Positions 8,253 through 16,950 of a stretch of DNA of 64,000 bases are shown piece after piece. Within the stretch, counting starts at the first letter, position 1; each line of letters begins with the position of its first letter. This DNA is from an uncultured Pseudomonadota bacterium (GTDB taxonomy: Bacteria; Pseudomonadota; Gammaproteobacteria; Burkholderiales; SG8-39), in contig CAILKO010000008.1 of NCBI GenBank assembly GCA_903834835.1, positions 1 through 64,000 on the forward strand. Reading direction: 5' to 3'. The notes beneath the pieces are model-generated. The model did no database searches and was not told the origin of the DNA. It saw only the letters and a program-made list of their open reading frames with translations. Made by a program: the position numbers and the translations under genes.

Positions 8253-10628
8253 ATGGTAGCCGTCGCACTCTCATTTCTTGCGGGCGTGCTGCTTCTGCAG
8301 CAGCAGGCGCAGCTCCCACCCGCGCATATTCTCGGCCTGTTGCCCGTCTCGTTCGCGGCCTGTGGGGGGCTGCTTCTCCTTCGGCCAGCCGCGTCGAGCC
8401 TGCGGGCCACGGTGATGGCGGGCCTGCTCGCGGCCACCTGCGGCACGGGGTTTCTATGGGCTGCCTGGCACGCGCATCTGCGCATGGCGGAGGTCCTGCC
8501 CGCAGAGGCGGAGGGACGCGATATCGAGGTCATCGGCGTCGTCGCAGGTCTGCCGGTGCGGACGGAGCGCGGACTGCGTTTCGAGTTCGAGCCGGAGTCT
8601 GCTGCGATCCGGCTGCCCCCGCTGATCAGGCTCGCCTGGTATCGCAGCCAGGCGGCACAGGCGAGCGACGAGGACGGTGCAGCGCAATTTGCGGACGATC
8701 GCGTCAGGCCCGGCGATCGCTGGCGCCTCACGGTCAGGCTGCGCAGACCGCACGGCAATCTGAATCCGCACGGTTTCGACTACGAGGCGTGGCTCCTCGA
8801 GCGGGGTATCGGTGCGACCGGCTATGTGCGTGCGCGCAGCGATCCGGCACTGCTGGGCCAGCGCGACGGCCTGTCCGACCGCGTAGGGCGGTTGCGCGCG
8901 TCGGTGCGCGAGCGATTCTCGGCGGCGCTCGGTGCGACGCCGGCGGCCGGGATTCTTGCAGCGCTCGCCGTCGGCGATCAGGCCGTGATCGGCGCGGAGG
9001 ACTGGAGACTCTTCGCAACGACCGGGGTCACGCATCTCATGAGCATATCCGGACTGCATGTCACACTGGTATCGGGGTTGCTCGCCTGGCTCGCGGGGTG
9101 GCTGTGGCGGAGGTTCCCTGCGCTCTGCCTGCGGATCCCCGCCCGAAGGATGGCGGCACTAGGGGGCATTGCCGGCGCGTTCGGATATACCGTGGTCGCC
9201 GGATACGGCGTTCCCGCGCAGAGGACCTGCTACATGGTGACTGCGGTCGCGCTCGCACTCTGGTCCGGTCGGCATGTTTCCTCTGCGGGTATGTTGTCGC
9301 TGGCGCTCATCGTCGTGCTGCTGGCAGACCCCTGGGCGGGCCTCGCACCCGGATTCTGGCTCTCGTTCGTGGCGGTCGCGCTGATCTTCTATGCGGCCGC
9401 ACCCGCCCGCGGCGAACACCTGCACGCAGTGCGGCAATGGCTCCGGATCCAGTGGGCGATCACCGTCGGTCTCGCTCCGGCCGTGCTGCTCTGGTTCGGC
9501 CAGGTGTCGATCGTGGGGCCGCTCGCGAACGCGGTCGCGATTCCTCTCGTCTCGGCAGTCATCACGCCGCTTGCGCTGATTGCGGCGGCCATACCCATCG
9601 ATCTGCTGCTTGTTCCCGCAGCACGGCTTACCGAATGGCTGCTCATGTTTCTGGAGTGGTGTGCTTCGCTTCCGCTCGCAGCCTGGCAGGGCGCCGCGCC
9701 TCAGGCCTGGACGCTGGTGCCCGCCGGGCTGGGCGCGGTCTGGCTGCTCGCGCCACGCGGGGTGCCGTGGCGCTGGGTCGGGGCGCTGTTGTTCGTTCCG
9801 GTGTTTGCGCATGCGCCTCCGGTACCCGCTTCCGGCGAGGTCTGGATCACGACGCTGGATGTCGGGCAGGGGCTCTCGATTCTCGTGCGCACGAGGGAGC
9901 ATGCACTGCTCTACGACGCGGGGCCGGCCTATGGTCATGAATCGGACAGCGGAGAACGCATCATCGTCCCCGCCCTGCGAGCGATGGGGATACGACGCCT
10001 CGACGCGCTTGTCATCACGCATAGCGATACCGATCATCTGGGCGGTGCGCGGAGCGTATTGGGAAACATTGACGTCGACCGGTTCCTTTCGTCGCTGCCC
10101 GAGCGGCACGAACTGCGCACACAGGTGCCGTTCCCGGAACGCTGTATCGCGGGCACGAATTGGTCCTGGGACGGCGTGGGCTTCGAATTGCTGGGACCTG
10201 CGGCGGGGGAATACGGGCATACCCGCAACAACGACCTGAGTTGTGTCCTGAGAGTCTCGACGGCCGGCGGTGCGATGCTCATGACCGGTGATATAGAGCG
10301 GGCGGCCGAGGCGGCCCTGCGCTCGCGCCAGGGCCGTGATCTGCATTCGGAGGTGCTGCTCATGCCGCACCACGGCAGCAGAACTTCGTCTACTGAGGAT
10401 TTCATTTCCGATGTCGCGCCGCGGATTGCGATCGCATCGGCGGGATACAGGAACCGCTTCGGGCATCCCTCGCCGGAGATCCTGAAACGTTACGAAGAGG
10501 CAGGCATCCGCGTACTCCGGACCGATCTGGACGGGGCGGTGCGCGTGGATCTCGGCGAATCAGGGTACCGGGTGTCCACCGTGCGCGGGGCGGATCCGCG
10601 CTACTGGCGCTCGGGGCGGCGCATATAA
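8253..10628 (+). CDS. comEC: DNA internalization channel ComEC/Rec2
   Basis: A 791-residue polytopic protein with the complete ComEC architecture: an N-terminal membrane and OB-like DUF4131 region, the Competence membrane domain (about 220-490, including GVTHLMSISGLHVTLVSG), and a C-terminal metallo-beta-lactamase-like domain with the metal motif THSDTDHLGG near residue 588. ComEC forms the inner-membrane pore for single-stranded DNA during natural transformation. It is transcribed alone, divergent from the hydrolase. No other competence genes are nearby, so competence depends on genes elsewhere. No strong ribosome binding site precedes the ATG, so the exact start is less sure. Confidence 0.92.
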   Translation: MVAVALSFLAGVLLLQQQAQLPPAHILGLLPVSFAACGGLLLLRPAASSLRATVMAGLLAATCGTGFLWAAWHAHLRMAEVLPAEAEGRDIEVIGVVAGLPVRTERGLRFEFEPESAAIRLPPLIRLAWYRSQAAQASDEDGAAQFADDRVRPGDRWRLTVRLRRPHGNLNPHGFDYEAWLLERGIGATGYVRARSDPALLGQRDGLSDRVGRLRASVRERFSAALGATPAAGILAALAVGDQAVIGAEDWRLFATTGVTHLMSISGLHVTLVSGLLAWLAGWLWRRFPALCLRIPARRMAALGGIAGAFGYTVVAGYGVPAQRTCYMVTAVALALWSGRHVSSAGMLSLALIVVLLADPWAGLAPGFWLSFVAVALIFYAAAPARGEHLHAVRQWLRIQWAITVGLAPAVLLWFGQVSIVGPLANAVAIPLVSAVITPLALIAAAIPIDLLLVPAARLTEWLLMFLEWCASLPLAAWQGAAPQAWTLVPAGLGAVWLLAPRGVPWRWVGALLFVPVFAHAPPVPASGEVWITTLDVGQGLSILVRTREHALLYDAGPAYGHESDSGERIIVPALRAMGIRRLDALVITHSDTDHLGGARSVLGNIDVDRFLSSLPERHELRTQVPFPERCIAGTNWSWDGVGFELLGPAAGEYGHTRNNDLSCVLRVSTAGGAMLMTGDIERAAEAALRSRQGRDLHSEVLLMPHHGSRTSSTEDFISDVAPRIAIASAGYRNRFGHPSPEILKRYEEAGIRVLRTDLDGAVRVDLGESGYRVSTVRGADPRYWRSGRRI

Positions 10629-10629
10629 T
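10624..10629 (+). promoter_or_regulatory. TATAAT -10 box at the comEC stop
   Basis: A perfect TATAAT overlaps the TAA stop of comEC and lies about 75 bases before the dodecin start. It is well placed to give the dodecin gene its own promoter. No clear -35 hexamer is seen. Confidence 0.45.
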
Positions 10630-10705
10630 CGTTCGAGCATTCCGGTGCAGGCTGCGGCGCAGCGGCGCCGGAGGACACCGGCGAAACGCAAACAGGAGAA
10701 ATGCG

Positions 10706-10951
10706 ATGGCGAAGAAGGCCCCGAGCAGTTCCAGGAAGCGCGCCGAGGGCGCGGTCTACAAGGTGGTGGACGTGATCGGCACGAGCCCGAACTCCTGGGA
10801 GGAGGCAGCCCGCAACGCGATCGAGATGGCGGCGCAATCGCTGCGCGACCTGCGCATCGCTGAGGTCGCGAAGATGGACGTCAAGGTGGAAGACGGGCGT
10901 ATCACCGCCTTCCGGACGCGCTTGTCGCTGTCCTTCAAGTACGACGCCTAG
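10706..10951 (+). CDS. Dodecin family flavin-binding protein
   Basis: An 81-residue protein of the dodecin family, small proteins that assemble into hollow dodecamers and store or sequester flavins or flavin-like compounds. VYKVVDVIGTSPNSWEEAARNAIEMAA and the C-terminal ITAFRTRLSLSFKYD are the typical strand-helix-strand pattern. The N-terminus carries a short basic extension (AKKAPSSSRKR). AACAGGAGAAATGCG precedes the ATG at 10706. The stop is only five bases before the next hydrolase gene, so the two are probably cotranscribed. Confidence 0.92.
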   Translation: MAKKAPSSSRKRAEGAVYKVVDVIGTSPNSWEEAARNAIEMAAQSLRDLRIAEVAKMDVKVEDGRITAFRTRLSLSFKYDA

Positions 10952-10956
10952 CTGCC

Positions 10957-11823
10957 ATGCCGATCGAGGCACGCCGACGCAGCGTTCAGTGCGTGTCCCC
11001 CGCCGGGCTCCACCGGATGGCCTACCTGGAATGGGGCGATCCGCGCAACCCGGATGTGCTTGTCTGTGTGCACGGACTGACACGCACCGGGCGTGACTTC
11101 GACAGTCTGGCGCGCGTGATGGCGGAGCATTACCGCGTGGTATGCCCGGATATCGTCGGCAGAGGCGAATCCGACTGGCTGACAAATCCGGCCTACTACG
11201 TTACGCCGCAGTACATCGCTGATATCGTCGCGTTGATTGCACGCTTGGACGTTGCCGAAGTGCACTGGGTTGGCACCTCCATGGGGGCGCTGATCGGCAT
11301 GGCGCTCGCGTCGCTGAAGGGCAGTCCTGTCAGCCGCATGGTTCTGAATGATGCAGGCCCGGTGCTCGCCAGGGACGCGCTGGTCCGGATCGCAAGCTAT
11401 GTCGGGACGAGCACCAGTTTCACGAACATCGACGAGGCGGAGACCTATATCCGCACCGTCTCCGCGCCCTTCGGGCCGCATAGCGATGCGCAGTGGCGTT
11501 TTCTCACCGAGACGGTGACGCGCGCCAATCCCGATGGCAGCCTGCGCCTGCACTACGATCCCAGTATCTCTCAGATGCTGCGCGCGAGTGTGTCTGCGCA
11601 GGATATCGACCTGTGGTCATACTACGACGCGGTAACCTGCCCGACGCTGGTTCTGCGCGGCGCCCAGTCGGACCTGCTGTCGAGGGAGACCATGCAGGCC
11701 ATGGCAACGCGCGGCCCCAGGGCGCAGCACGTCGAATTCCACGGTGTGGGCCATGCGCCCACGCTGATGAATCCGGACCAGATCACTCCGGTCAGGGATT
11801 TCCTGCTGGCGGACTTGCGCTAG
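10957..11823 (+). CDS. Alpha/beta hydrolase
   Basis: A 288-residue alpha/beta-fold hydrolase. It has the oxyanion strand VCVHGLTRTGRDF, nucleophile elbow VGTSMGALIG and C-terminal catalytic histidine in HGVGHAPTLMN, with an acid likely in the LVLRGAQSDLLS strand. The start ATG is five bases after the dodecin stop, which suggests one operon. The group includes lactonases, esterases and epoxide-hydrolase-like enzymes; the sequence does not settle which. Confidence 0.85.
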   Translation: MPIEARRRSVQCVSPAGLHRMAYLEWGDPRNPDVLVCVHGLTRTGRDFDSLARVMAEHYRVVCPDIVGRGESDWLTNPAYYVTPQYIADIVALIARLDVAEVHWVGTSMGALIGMALASLKGSPVSRMVLNDAGPVLARDALVRIASYVGTSTSFTNIDEAETYIRTVSAPFGPHSDAQWRFLTETVTRANPDGSLRLHYDPSISQMLRASVSAQDIDLWSYYDAVTCPTLVLRGAQSDLLSRETMQAMATRGPRAQHVEFHGVGHAPTLMNPDQITPVRDFLLADLR

Positions 11824-11844
11824 AACCCTGCTGCGGTCCAGGAC

Positions 11845-12141
11845 TCAGGCCAGCTTCTTCCCGTCGAAGAACGCCTTGCGCCAGCGGGTTACAGTGATCT
11901 TCTGGAACAGGCCCGCCTTGTTGAACGGGTCGTTGGCGATGAGATCCTCGGCGACTCTCCTGTCATCCGTGTCGACGATGATCAGACTCCCGTGTCCGCC
12001 ACTGCCGTCGTCATTCAGCATTGCGCCCGCGGCGAGGAGCAGATGGATATTCGCTTCAAGGTACTTGACGTGCTCCGGCCTCGTGGAGAGCCGCAGTTCG
12101 GAACTGTCTGGCTTGTCCAGCGTCTGTATCGCGTAGGGCAT
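11845..12141 (-). CDS. YciI-like family protein
   Basis: A 98-residue YciI/YCII-related ferredoxin-like domain protein. The C-terminal pattern AEDLIANDPFNKAGLFQKITVTRWRKAF is the typical YciI signature, including the DPF(N) segment. Members often act as small dehydrochlorinase-like or accessory enzymes in aromatic catabolism, but most are uncharacterised. CCCGGAGTTCAC precedes the start. It is the final gene of the minus-strand unit Bug - dehydrogenase - VanB-type reductase - YciI, with 26 bases to the reductase. Confidence 0.85.
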   Translation of the reverse strand: MPYAIQTLDKPDSSELRLSTRPEHVKYLEANIHLLLAAGAMLNDDGSGGHGSLIIVDTDDRRVAEDLIANDPFNKAGLFQKITVTRWRKAFFDGKKLA

Positions 12142-12167
12142 GTGAACTCCGGGTGTCTGCGGAAGGA

Positions 12168-13136
12168 TCAGAGGTCGAGCACGAGCCGCTCGGACTTGGA
12201 GCCCGAGCAGCAGACCGTCATCTTTTCGTTGGATGCCTGTTCATCCTTCGTAAGGAATACGTCGCGGTGGTCAGGGACCCCGGAAATGACGCGGGTGACG
12301 CATTCGCCGCAGGTTCCCTCCATGCAGGAGTAGGGCACGTCCACGCCAAGATCGAGCAGGCTGTCGAGGATCGTACTGCCTTCCTTGATGAATATCTCCT
12401 TGCCCGAGCGCTGCAGGACGACCGTGAATCCGCCGCTGCTTGCCGGCGCATCCTTGGCCGTGAAGTATTCGACGTGGATTTCCTCAGCGGGGCGCGATGC
12501 AGCAGCCTGCTCGAAGGCGTTCAGCATGGGGATCGGCCCGCAGCAGTAGATGTGGGTCCCGGCAGGTGTCCTGGCAAGGACGGCGGCGATGTCGAGCATC
12601 TTGCCGCCAGGTTCACCGTCGAAATTGAACTGGAGTTTCGGATTGACGGTGTCCCTGACCGCGCTCAGCGTTTCGAGGAACGCCGTGAGTTCGCGCGTGC
12701 GGGTGCAGTAGATCATCTCCCAGGGACGGCCGAGTTGCTGCAGGCGCTGTGCCATGCACCAGAGCGGGGTGATGCCGATCCCGCCGCCGATCAACAGCGT
12801 GCTGGCGGCATCCTCTTTGAGCGGGAAATTATTGCGCGGCGCGCTGATCGGCAGCACGTCGCCGACGCGCAGCGATTCGTGCATGAATTTCGAGCCCCCA
12901 CGGCTCTTTGCATCCTTAGCCACCGTTACGACATAGCGATTGCGGTCGGTCTGGGGGTTGCTGAGCGAGTAGCTCCGGACCATGCCGTTGGGCAGATGCA
13001 GATCGATATGCGCGCCCGCAGTGAACTCGGGAAGCCCTGTGGCGCCGGGCAGGGGGCGGAACTCGTAGGAATTGATATCCCGCGCTTCCCGGGTGATAGA
13101 CCGCAGTTCGGCGCGAATCAGTTCGGAATCGGACAT
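12168..13136 (-). CDS. PDR/VanB family flavin and 2Fe-2S oxidoreductase
   Basis: A 322-residue phthalate dioxygenase reductase/VanB-type electron-transfer protein. In order: a flavin-binding barrel (RSYSLSN near residue 75), an NAD-binding domain (LLIGGGIGITPLWCMAQRL), and a C-terminal plant-type ferredoxin with CMEGTCGEC and a last cysteine in MTVCCSG. It passes electrons from NAD(P)H through flavin to the cluster and on to a Rieske oxygenase or demethylase. I chose MSDSELIRA at 13136, since the upstream extension runs through a hairpin. No oxygenase subunit is in the window, so its partner is unidentified. Confidence 0.9.
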   Translation of the reverse strand: MSDSELIRAELRSITREARDINSYEFRPLPGATGLPEFTAGAHIDLHLPNGMVRSYSLSNPQTDRNRYVVTVAKDAKSRGGSKFMHESLRVGDVLPISAPRNNFPLKEDAASTLLIGGGIGITPLWCMAQRLQQLGRPWEMIYCTRTRELTAFLETLSAVRDTVNPKLQFNFDGEPGGKMLDIAAVLARTPAGTHIYCCGPIPMLNAFEQAAASRPAEEIHVEYFTAKDAPASSGGFTVVLQRSGKEIFIKEGSTILDSLLDLGVDVPYSCMEGTCGECVTRVISGVPDHRDVFLTKDEQASNEKMTVCCSGSKSERLVLDL

Positions 13137-13196
13137 GGCTTTTCGTGGATGTGGCGGCGCGCGACCGCGCGGGACGGTAAGCCCGGATTTTACCCG

Positions 13197-13231
13197 CGCC
13201 GGAGGTGGAGCCCGGGGCTCCACCTCCGGCG
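13197..13231 (-). other. Intercistronic 16-bp perfect hairpin
   Basis: CGCCGGAGGTGGAGCC and GGCTCCACCTCCGGCG are exact inverted repeats with a 3-base loop, located between the dehydrogenase stop and the reductase start on the minus strand. No T-tract follows. It is one of the strongest stems in the window and may separate expression of the two halves of the operon. Confidence 0.75.
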
Positions 13232-13236
13232 GTGGT

Positions 13237-14115
13237 TCAACGCTTGCGCCGCAGGCGTTTTTCGCGTCGCTCGGTCACCAGCGTCGGATAGATTTCCATC
13301 GCGATGCCGGTCATGGGCATGGACGTCGCCGACGCCTTCGCGGCAATCAGCGCATCCACGATGTCCTTGCGCATATGGGTGTGGATCACTGCGTCCGGCC
13401 CCTGACTGTGGAAGTCCACGAGCCAATCCATATGGCCCCAGTGCTGGACCGCCCAGCTATTGCCGGTGCTCACCTTGGCGAGGGCGATGATCTTGTCCTC
13501 CGCCACGCCATACGCGTCGGCGAGTTGCATCGCTTCGAGCGTCGCGACATAACCCACGTGGAGCAGCAGCCCGTTCACCAGCTTTGCGACCTGGCCCGTG
13601 CCCACGGGGCCGATCAGGAAAATATTCGTTCCCATCGAATTCAGCACCGGGCGGCAGCGGTCCAGCAGCGCCTTGGGCCCACCTACCAGGAACGACAGCG
13701 TGGCAGCCTTGGCAGCCGGGCTCGCGCCACTCATCGGCGCGTCCAGCCACTCGAGCTTCGCAGCATGCGCTCGTGCCGCAAAATGCTCGGCGGCGGCAGG
13801 CGGCATGGTGCTATGCGCGATTACGACACTGCCCGGTTTGGCATTGGCGAATATTCCTTCGGGACCGGAAACGAGCCGTTCCATCTGCGTTTCGTTAACG
13901 ACCGCCACGCAGATGTATTCGCACTCACGCGCGAGCTCGGCCAGCGATCCGGCTGCTTTCGCGCCTTGCCGCACAGCCGCTCGCATGACCGGTTTGCGCA
14001 GATCGAAGACGGTCAGGTCGAAACCCGCACGTGCGATGTTGACCGCCATCGGGAGGCCTATGTCGCCCAGGCCGATGAATCCGATCCGGGAGCGCTTGGA
14101 CGCTTTTTTTGCCAT
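13237..14115 (-). CDS. 3-hydroxyisobutyrate dehydrogenase-like NAD(P)-dependent oxidoreductase
   Basis: A 292-residue beta-hydroxyacid dehydrogenase. It has the nucleotide-binding RIGFIGLGDIGLPMAVNI, the substrate block WLDAPMSGASPAA, and the catalytic lysine region GTGQVAKLVNGLL. The family oxidises beta-hydroxyacids (3-hydroxyisobutyrate, tartronate semialdehyde and relatives). The ORF-track extension upstream is not protein-like; I chose the ATG at 14115 because GAGGTACGGAAC precedes it. The C-terminus is very basic (RREKRLRRKR). It lies 26 bases after the Bug gene in the same operon, implying use of the imported acid. Confidence 0.88.
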   Translation of the reverse strand: MAKKASKRSRIGFIGLGDIGLPMAVNIARAGFDLTVFDLRKPVMRAAVRQGAKAAGSLAELARECEYICVAVVNETQMERLVSGPEGIFANAKPGSVVIAHSTMPPAAAEHFAARAHAAKLEWLDAPMSGASPAAKAATLSFLVGGPKALLDRCRPVLNSMGTNIFLIGPVGTGQVAKLVNGLLLHVGYVATLEAMQLADAYGVAEDKIIALAKVSTGNSWAVQHWGHMDWLVDFHSQGPDAVIHTHMRKDIVDALIAAKASATSMPMTGIAMEIYPTLVTERREKRLRRKR

Positions 14116-14141
14116 GTTCCGTACCTCGTTTTCGGGACCGT

Positions 14142-15128
14142 TTACTGCGGCTGGATGTTCGCCTTGCGGCCGACGCTCAGATAGATATCTTCTTCCGCGG
14201 CGATCTGTTTGGCCGCCTGATCCGGGCCTGTTCCGATGATTCGGAAATAGGCCTTCTCGTAGCTCGCGCGGGTCTCGGCGTGGTTCAGCGCGCCCAGTGC
14301 CGCCTTGCTGATGCGGTCGATGATCGGCTTGGGTGTGGCGGACGGGACGTGAATCGAATACCACGCTGTGATGAGGTCGGGATAGCCGGCGTCCAACGAG
14401 CTCGGGACGCTCGGTGCCGAGGCAACCCTGTGAGCGCCGCTAACGACGAGCGGACGAAGCTTGCCAGCCTTGATGTCCCCGAGCGTCACCGCCTCCGTTC
14501 CCACGGACAACTGAATCTGATTCGCCAGGTTGGCCGCCTGCGCCGCCGCAGGGCCATCCTTGTAAATGATCTGGACGAGCTTCACACCAAAGCGAGCCTG
14601 CATGGCCTCGAACATCAGCGTTGGCCACGACTGCGTACCTGAGGTGCCGTAGTTGAGCTGCCCCGGGTTCGCCTTGGCGTAGGAAATGAGTTCCTGGAAG
14701 GTCTTGAACGGCGTTTGTGCGTTCGTGATGATGAATGCCGGCGAGTCCACCAGCATCGCGGCGGGAACGAGGTCCTTTACCGGATCGAAACGCAGGTCCT
14801 TCACGAACAGTTTGAAGGTGAGCAGGTTCGGCAGTCCCATCAGGATCGTGTAGCCGTCCGCAGGAACGTTCTTCGCGACGTATTCCGAGCCGACCAAGGC
14901 GCCTGCGCCAGGCCGATTCTCGATGACGATAGGCTGGCCGAGCGTCTTGGTCATTTCGGGAATCGACAGCCGCGCAACGATGTCGAAAACCGTTCCCGGT
15001 CCGAACGGCACGACCCACCGGATCGGCTTGTTCGGGAACTCCTGTGCCGAAAGCGGCAACGCGAAAGCGGAAATCAGTGCACCCACCAAGGGTGCCAAAT
15101 AACGTGACTTGCTTTGCAGACGATCCAT
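14142..15128 (-). CDS. Bug/TctC-type periplasmic binding protein
   Basis: A 328-residue Bug family receptor with signal peptide (LISAFALPLSAQ), EFPNKPIRWVVPFGPGTVFDIVARL, and GQPIVIENRPGAGALVG. The first loop reads GPGTVFD, distinct from the tandem trio. Two in-frame ATGs occur: AGGGAGGAG-ATGAGC-ATG. The second (15128) has the better spacing from the ribosome binding site and I prefer it to 15134. It heads the four-gene minus-strand unit with the dehydrogenase, reductase and YciI protein, which strongly suggests a dedicated uptake and oxidation pathway. The ligand is unknown. Confidence 0.9.
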   Translation of the reverse strand: MDRLQSKSRYLAPLVGALISAFALPLSAQEFPNKPIRWVVPFGPGTVFDIVARLSIPEMTKTLGQPIVIENRPGAGALVGSEYVAKNVPADGYTILMGLPNLLTFKLFVKDLRFDPVKDLVPAAMLVDSPAFIITNAQTPFKTFQELISYAKANPGQLNYGTSGTQSWPTLMFEAMQARFGVKLVQIIYKDGPAAAQAANLANQIQLSVGTEAVTLGDIKAGKLRPLVVSGAHRVASAPSVPSSLDAGYPDLITAWYSIHVPSATPKPIIDRISKAALGALNHAETRASYEKAYFRIIGTGPDQAAKQIAAEEDIYLSVGRKANIQPQ

Positions 15129-15374
15129 GCTCATCTCCTCCCTGGCTCCTAAGTTTTGCCGTTTGTTACTGCGGTTAGATTTCGAAATCCTGGAATGCGG
15201 CATGTTGACTCCCTCGATTGTCGTCTGTGCGTGGTGAAGCGGGTTCCGCTACCTCGATTCGGTGCCCGGCCAAGTCTGAATACGGGCAATCACACGGGCA
15301 ATCGGAGACAGCTTGGATTGTAACCTGCGCGTCGTGTGCAGATCGCCGGGCGGGGTGCTGGCGGACCGTAGACC

Positions 15375-15380
15375 TATAAT
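15375..15380 (+). promoter_or_regulatory. TATAAT -10 box immediately before ribB
   Basis: A perfect TATAAT ends only seven bases before the ribB ATG, and no Shine-Dalgarno sequence lies between. Transcription from this box would start at or next to the ATG and give a leaderless mRNA. A -35 hexamer is not obvious. Confidence 0.5.
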
Positions 15381-15387
15381 TGCGACC

Positions 15388-16521
15388 ATGAACCGCGAAT
15401 CCGTCGTCCCCGCTCTCATCACTCCCATCGAAGGCATTGTCGCCGAGCTTGCGCGCGGGCGCATGGTGGTCCTTATCGACGAAGAGGATCGCGAGAACGA
15501 GGGTGACCTCGTTCTCGCAGCCGAGCATGTGACCCCCGAGGCCATCAATTTCATGGCCACGCATGCGCGCGGGCTTATCTGCCTGACGCTCACCGGCGAG
15601 CGGGCTGCGCAGCTAGGACTCACGCCGATGTCTCCGCATAACGGATCGCAGACAGGGACCAATTTCACGATTTCCATCGATGCCGCCGAGGGTATCGGCG
15701 CCGGGGTTTCCGCCGCCGATCGCGCACGTACGGTTCAGGCGGCCTGCGCACCTGGAGCGGGTCCCGCCGATCTCGTGCAACCGGGGCATGTTTTTCCCAT
15801 CGTCGCAAGGCCGGGTGGCGTGCTGGTGCGCGCGGGCCACACGGAGGCGGGGTGCGACCTCACGCGACTTGCGGGCCTGTTTCCCGCCGCCGTGATCTGC
15901 GAGATCATGAACGATGACGGCACCATGGCGCGGCTGCCGCAACTGCTCGAATTTTGCGCGCTGCACAATCTGATGATCGGAACGATCGCCGATCTGATCC
16001 GGTACCGGAGCGCGACCGAATCGCTCATTCGGCGCACCGGAGAGCGGCCGATCCAGACCGCGATTGCGGAGTTCAGGCTGATCGCCTTTCGCGATGAAAC
16101 CGCGGGCGCATCGCATCTCGCGCTGGTGCACGGGGAGATCGACCGGGAGCGTCCGGTCCTCGTGCGCGTGCACGAGCCCGTCTCGGTGCTTGACCTGCTC
16201 GAGACTGAATCGACGCACCACGCCTGGAGCGTAACGCGTGCGATGCAGGAAATTGTCCGCGAGGGGGCCGGCGTGGTGTTGTTGCTCAACTGCGAGGCGG
16301 AGGGCGGGATGCTGAACTCATGGCTCGGTTCCATCGACGCGAAGCCGGTACCAGCTGCGGGGAGTGGCAGGGAGATCCGGATGCACGGCGTTGCCGCACA
16401 GATCCTTCGGGACGTCGGGGTGGGCGCGCTGCGCGTGCTCGGCCGACCGCGCAGGCTTCCGAGCATTGCGGGGTTCGGTCTGCGCGTGACCGGCTACGTC
16501 GATCACATGGGTGGGGCATGA
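15388..16521 (+). CDS. ribB: 3,4-dihydroxy-2-butanone 4-phosphate synthase with degenerate GTP cyclohydrolase II-like domain
   Basis: A 377-residue RibBA-like protein. The N-terminal RibB domain is intact: [27 protein letters not shown], the FTISIDA segment and [26 protein letters not shown]. It makes dihydroxybutanone phosphate from ribulose 5-phosphate for riboflavin synthesis. The C-terminal part (about 215-377) has GCH II length but lacks the zinc-binding CxxGDxxxSxxCxC motif and the EGRGIGL block, so it should not hydrolyse GTP; a separate ribA is expected elsewhere. I start at MNRESVV (15388). It overlaps ribH by four bases. Confidence 0.9.
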   Translation: MNRESVVPALITPIEGIVAELARGRMVVLIDEEDRENEGDLVLAAEHVTPEAINFMATHARGLICLTLTGERAAQLGLTPMSPHNGSQTGTNFTISIDAAEGIGAGVSAADRARTVQAACAPGAGPADLVQPGHVFPIVARPGGVLVRAGHTEAGCDLTRLAGLFPAAVICEIMNDDGTMARLPQLLEFCALHNLMIGTIADLIRYRSATESLIRRTGERPIQTAIAEFRLIAFRDETAGASHLALVHGEIDRERPVLVRVHEPVSVLDLLETESTHHAWSVTRAMQEIVREGAGVVLLLNCEAEGGMLNSWLGSIDAKPVPAAGSGREIRMHGVAAQILRDVGVGALRVLGRPRRLPSIAGFGLRVTGYVDHMGGA

Positions 16522-16943
16522 AACGCATCGGCATCGTCGCCAGTCGCTTTAACGAGGAAATCTGCGCGCGTCTTCTGGAGGGCGCCCGCGAGGAAGCGGT
16601 GCGTCTCGGGGCGACCGAGGTCACGGTCCACCGAGTGCCGGGTGCGCTTGAAATTCCGCTCGTGCTGCAATGGATGGCGCAGAGCGGGCGGTTTGACGCA
16701 CTGGTTGCGCTGGGCGTCGTGGTGCGCGGTGAGACCTATCATTTCGAGATCGTATCGAATGAGTCGGCGCGCGGAGTCATGGAGGTTGCATTGCAGTTCG
16801 GTATCCCGGTTGCGAATGGCATCCTTACGACGAACACGGACGAACAGGCGCATGCGCGGCTGGACAAGGGTGCGGAAGCGGTCCGGGTGGCGCTGGAGCT
16901 TGCGGCCTTGCGCGCCGAGACGTTGCGCGGTGCAGGACAGTGA
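16518..16943 (+). CDS. ribH: 6,7-dimethyl-8-ribityllumazine synthase
   Basis: A 141-residue lumazine synthase, the penultimate riboflavin enzyme, condensing the RibB product with 5-amino-6-ribitylaminouracil. [43 protein letters not shown] and the catalytic-histidine-containing segment are present, followed by [17 protein letters not shown]. Length is at the short end of the family. The ATG overlaps the ribB stop as ATGA, so the two are translationally coupled. nusB follows eight bases later, the common ribH-nusB order. Confidence 0.94.
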   Translation: MKRIGIVASRFNEEICARLLEGAREEAVRLGATEVTVHRVPGALEIPLVLQWMAQSGRFDALVALGVVVRGETYHFEIVSNESARGVMEVALQFGIPVANGILTTNTDEQAHARLDKGAEAVRVALELAALRAETLRGAGQ

Positions 16944-16950
16944 GCGCGCG

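Noticed and set aside
9159-10466. 435-residue minus-strand ORF opposite comEC
   Set aside because: Antisense shadow of comEC in a GC-rich gene with no family pattern.
12153-13490. 445-residue plus-strand ORF opposite the VanB-type reductase and dehydrogenase
   Set aside because: Lies opposite clear genes with known motifs; no domain of its own.
15129-15387. FMN riboswitch (RFN element) upstream of ribB
   Set aside because: None of the conserved blocks (such as the GATTCGGTGAGATTCC-type core) is present in the region.
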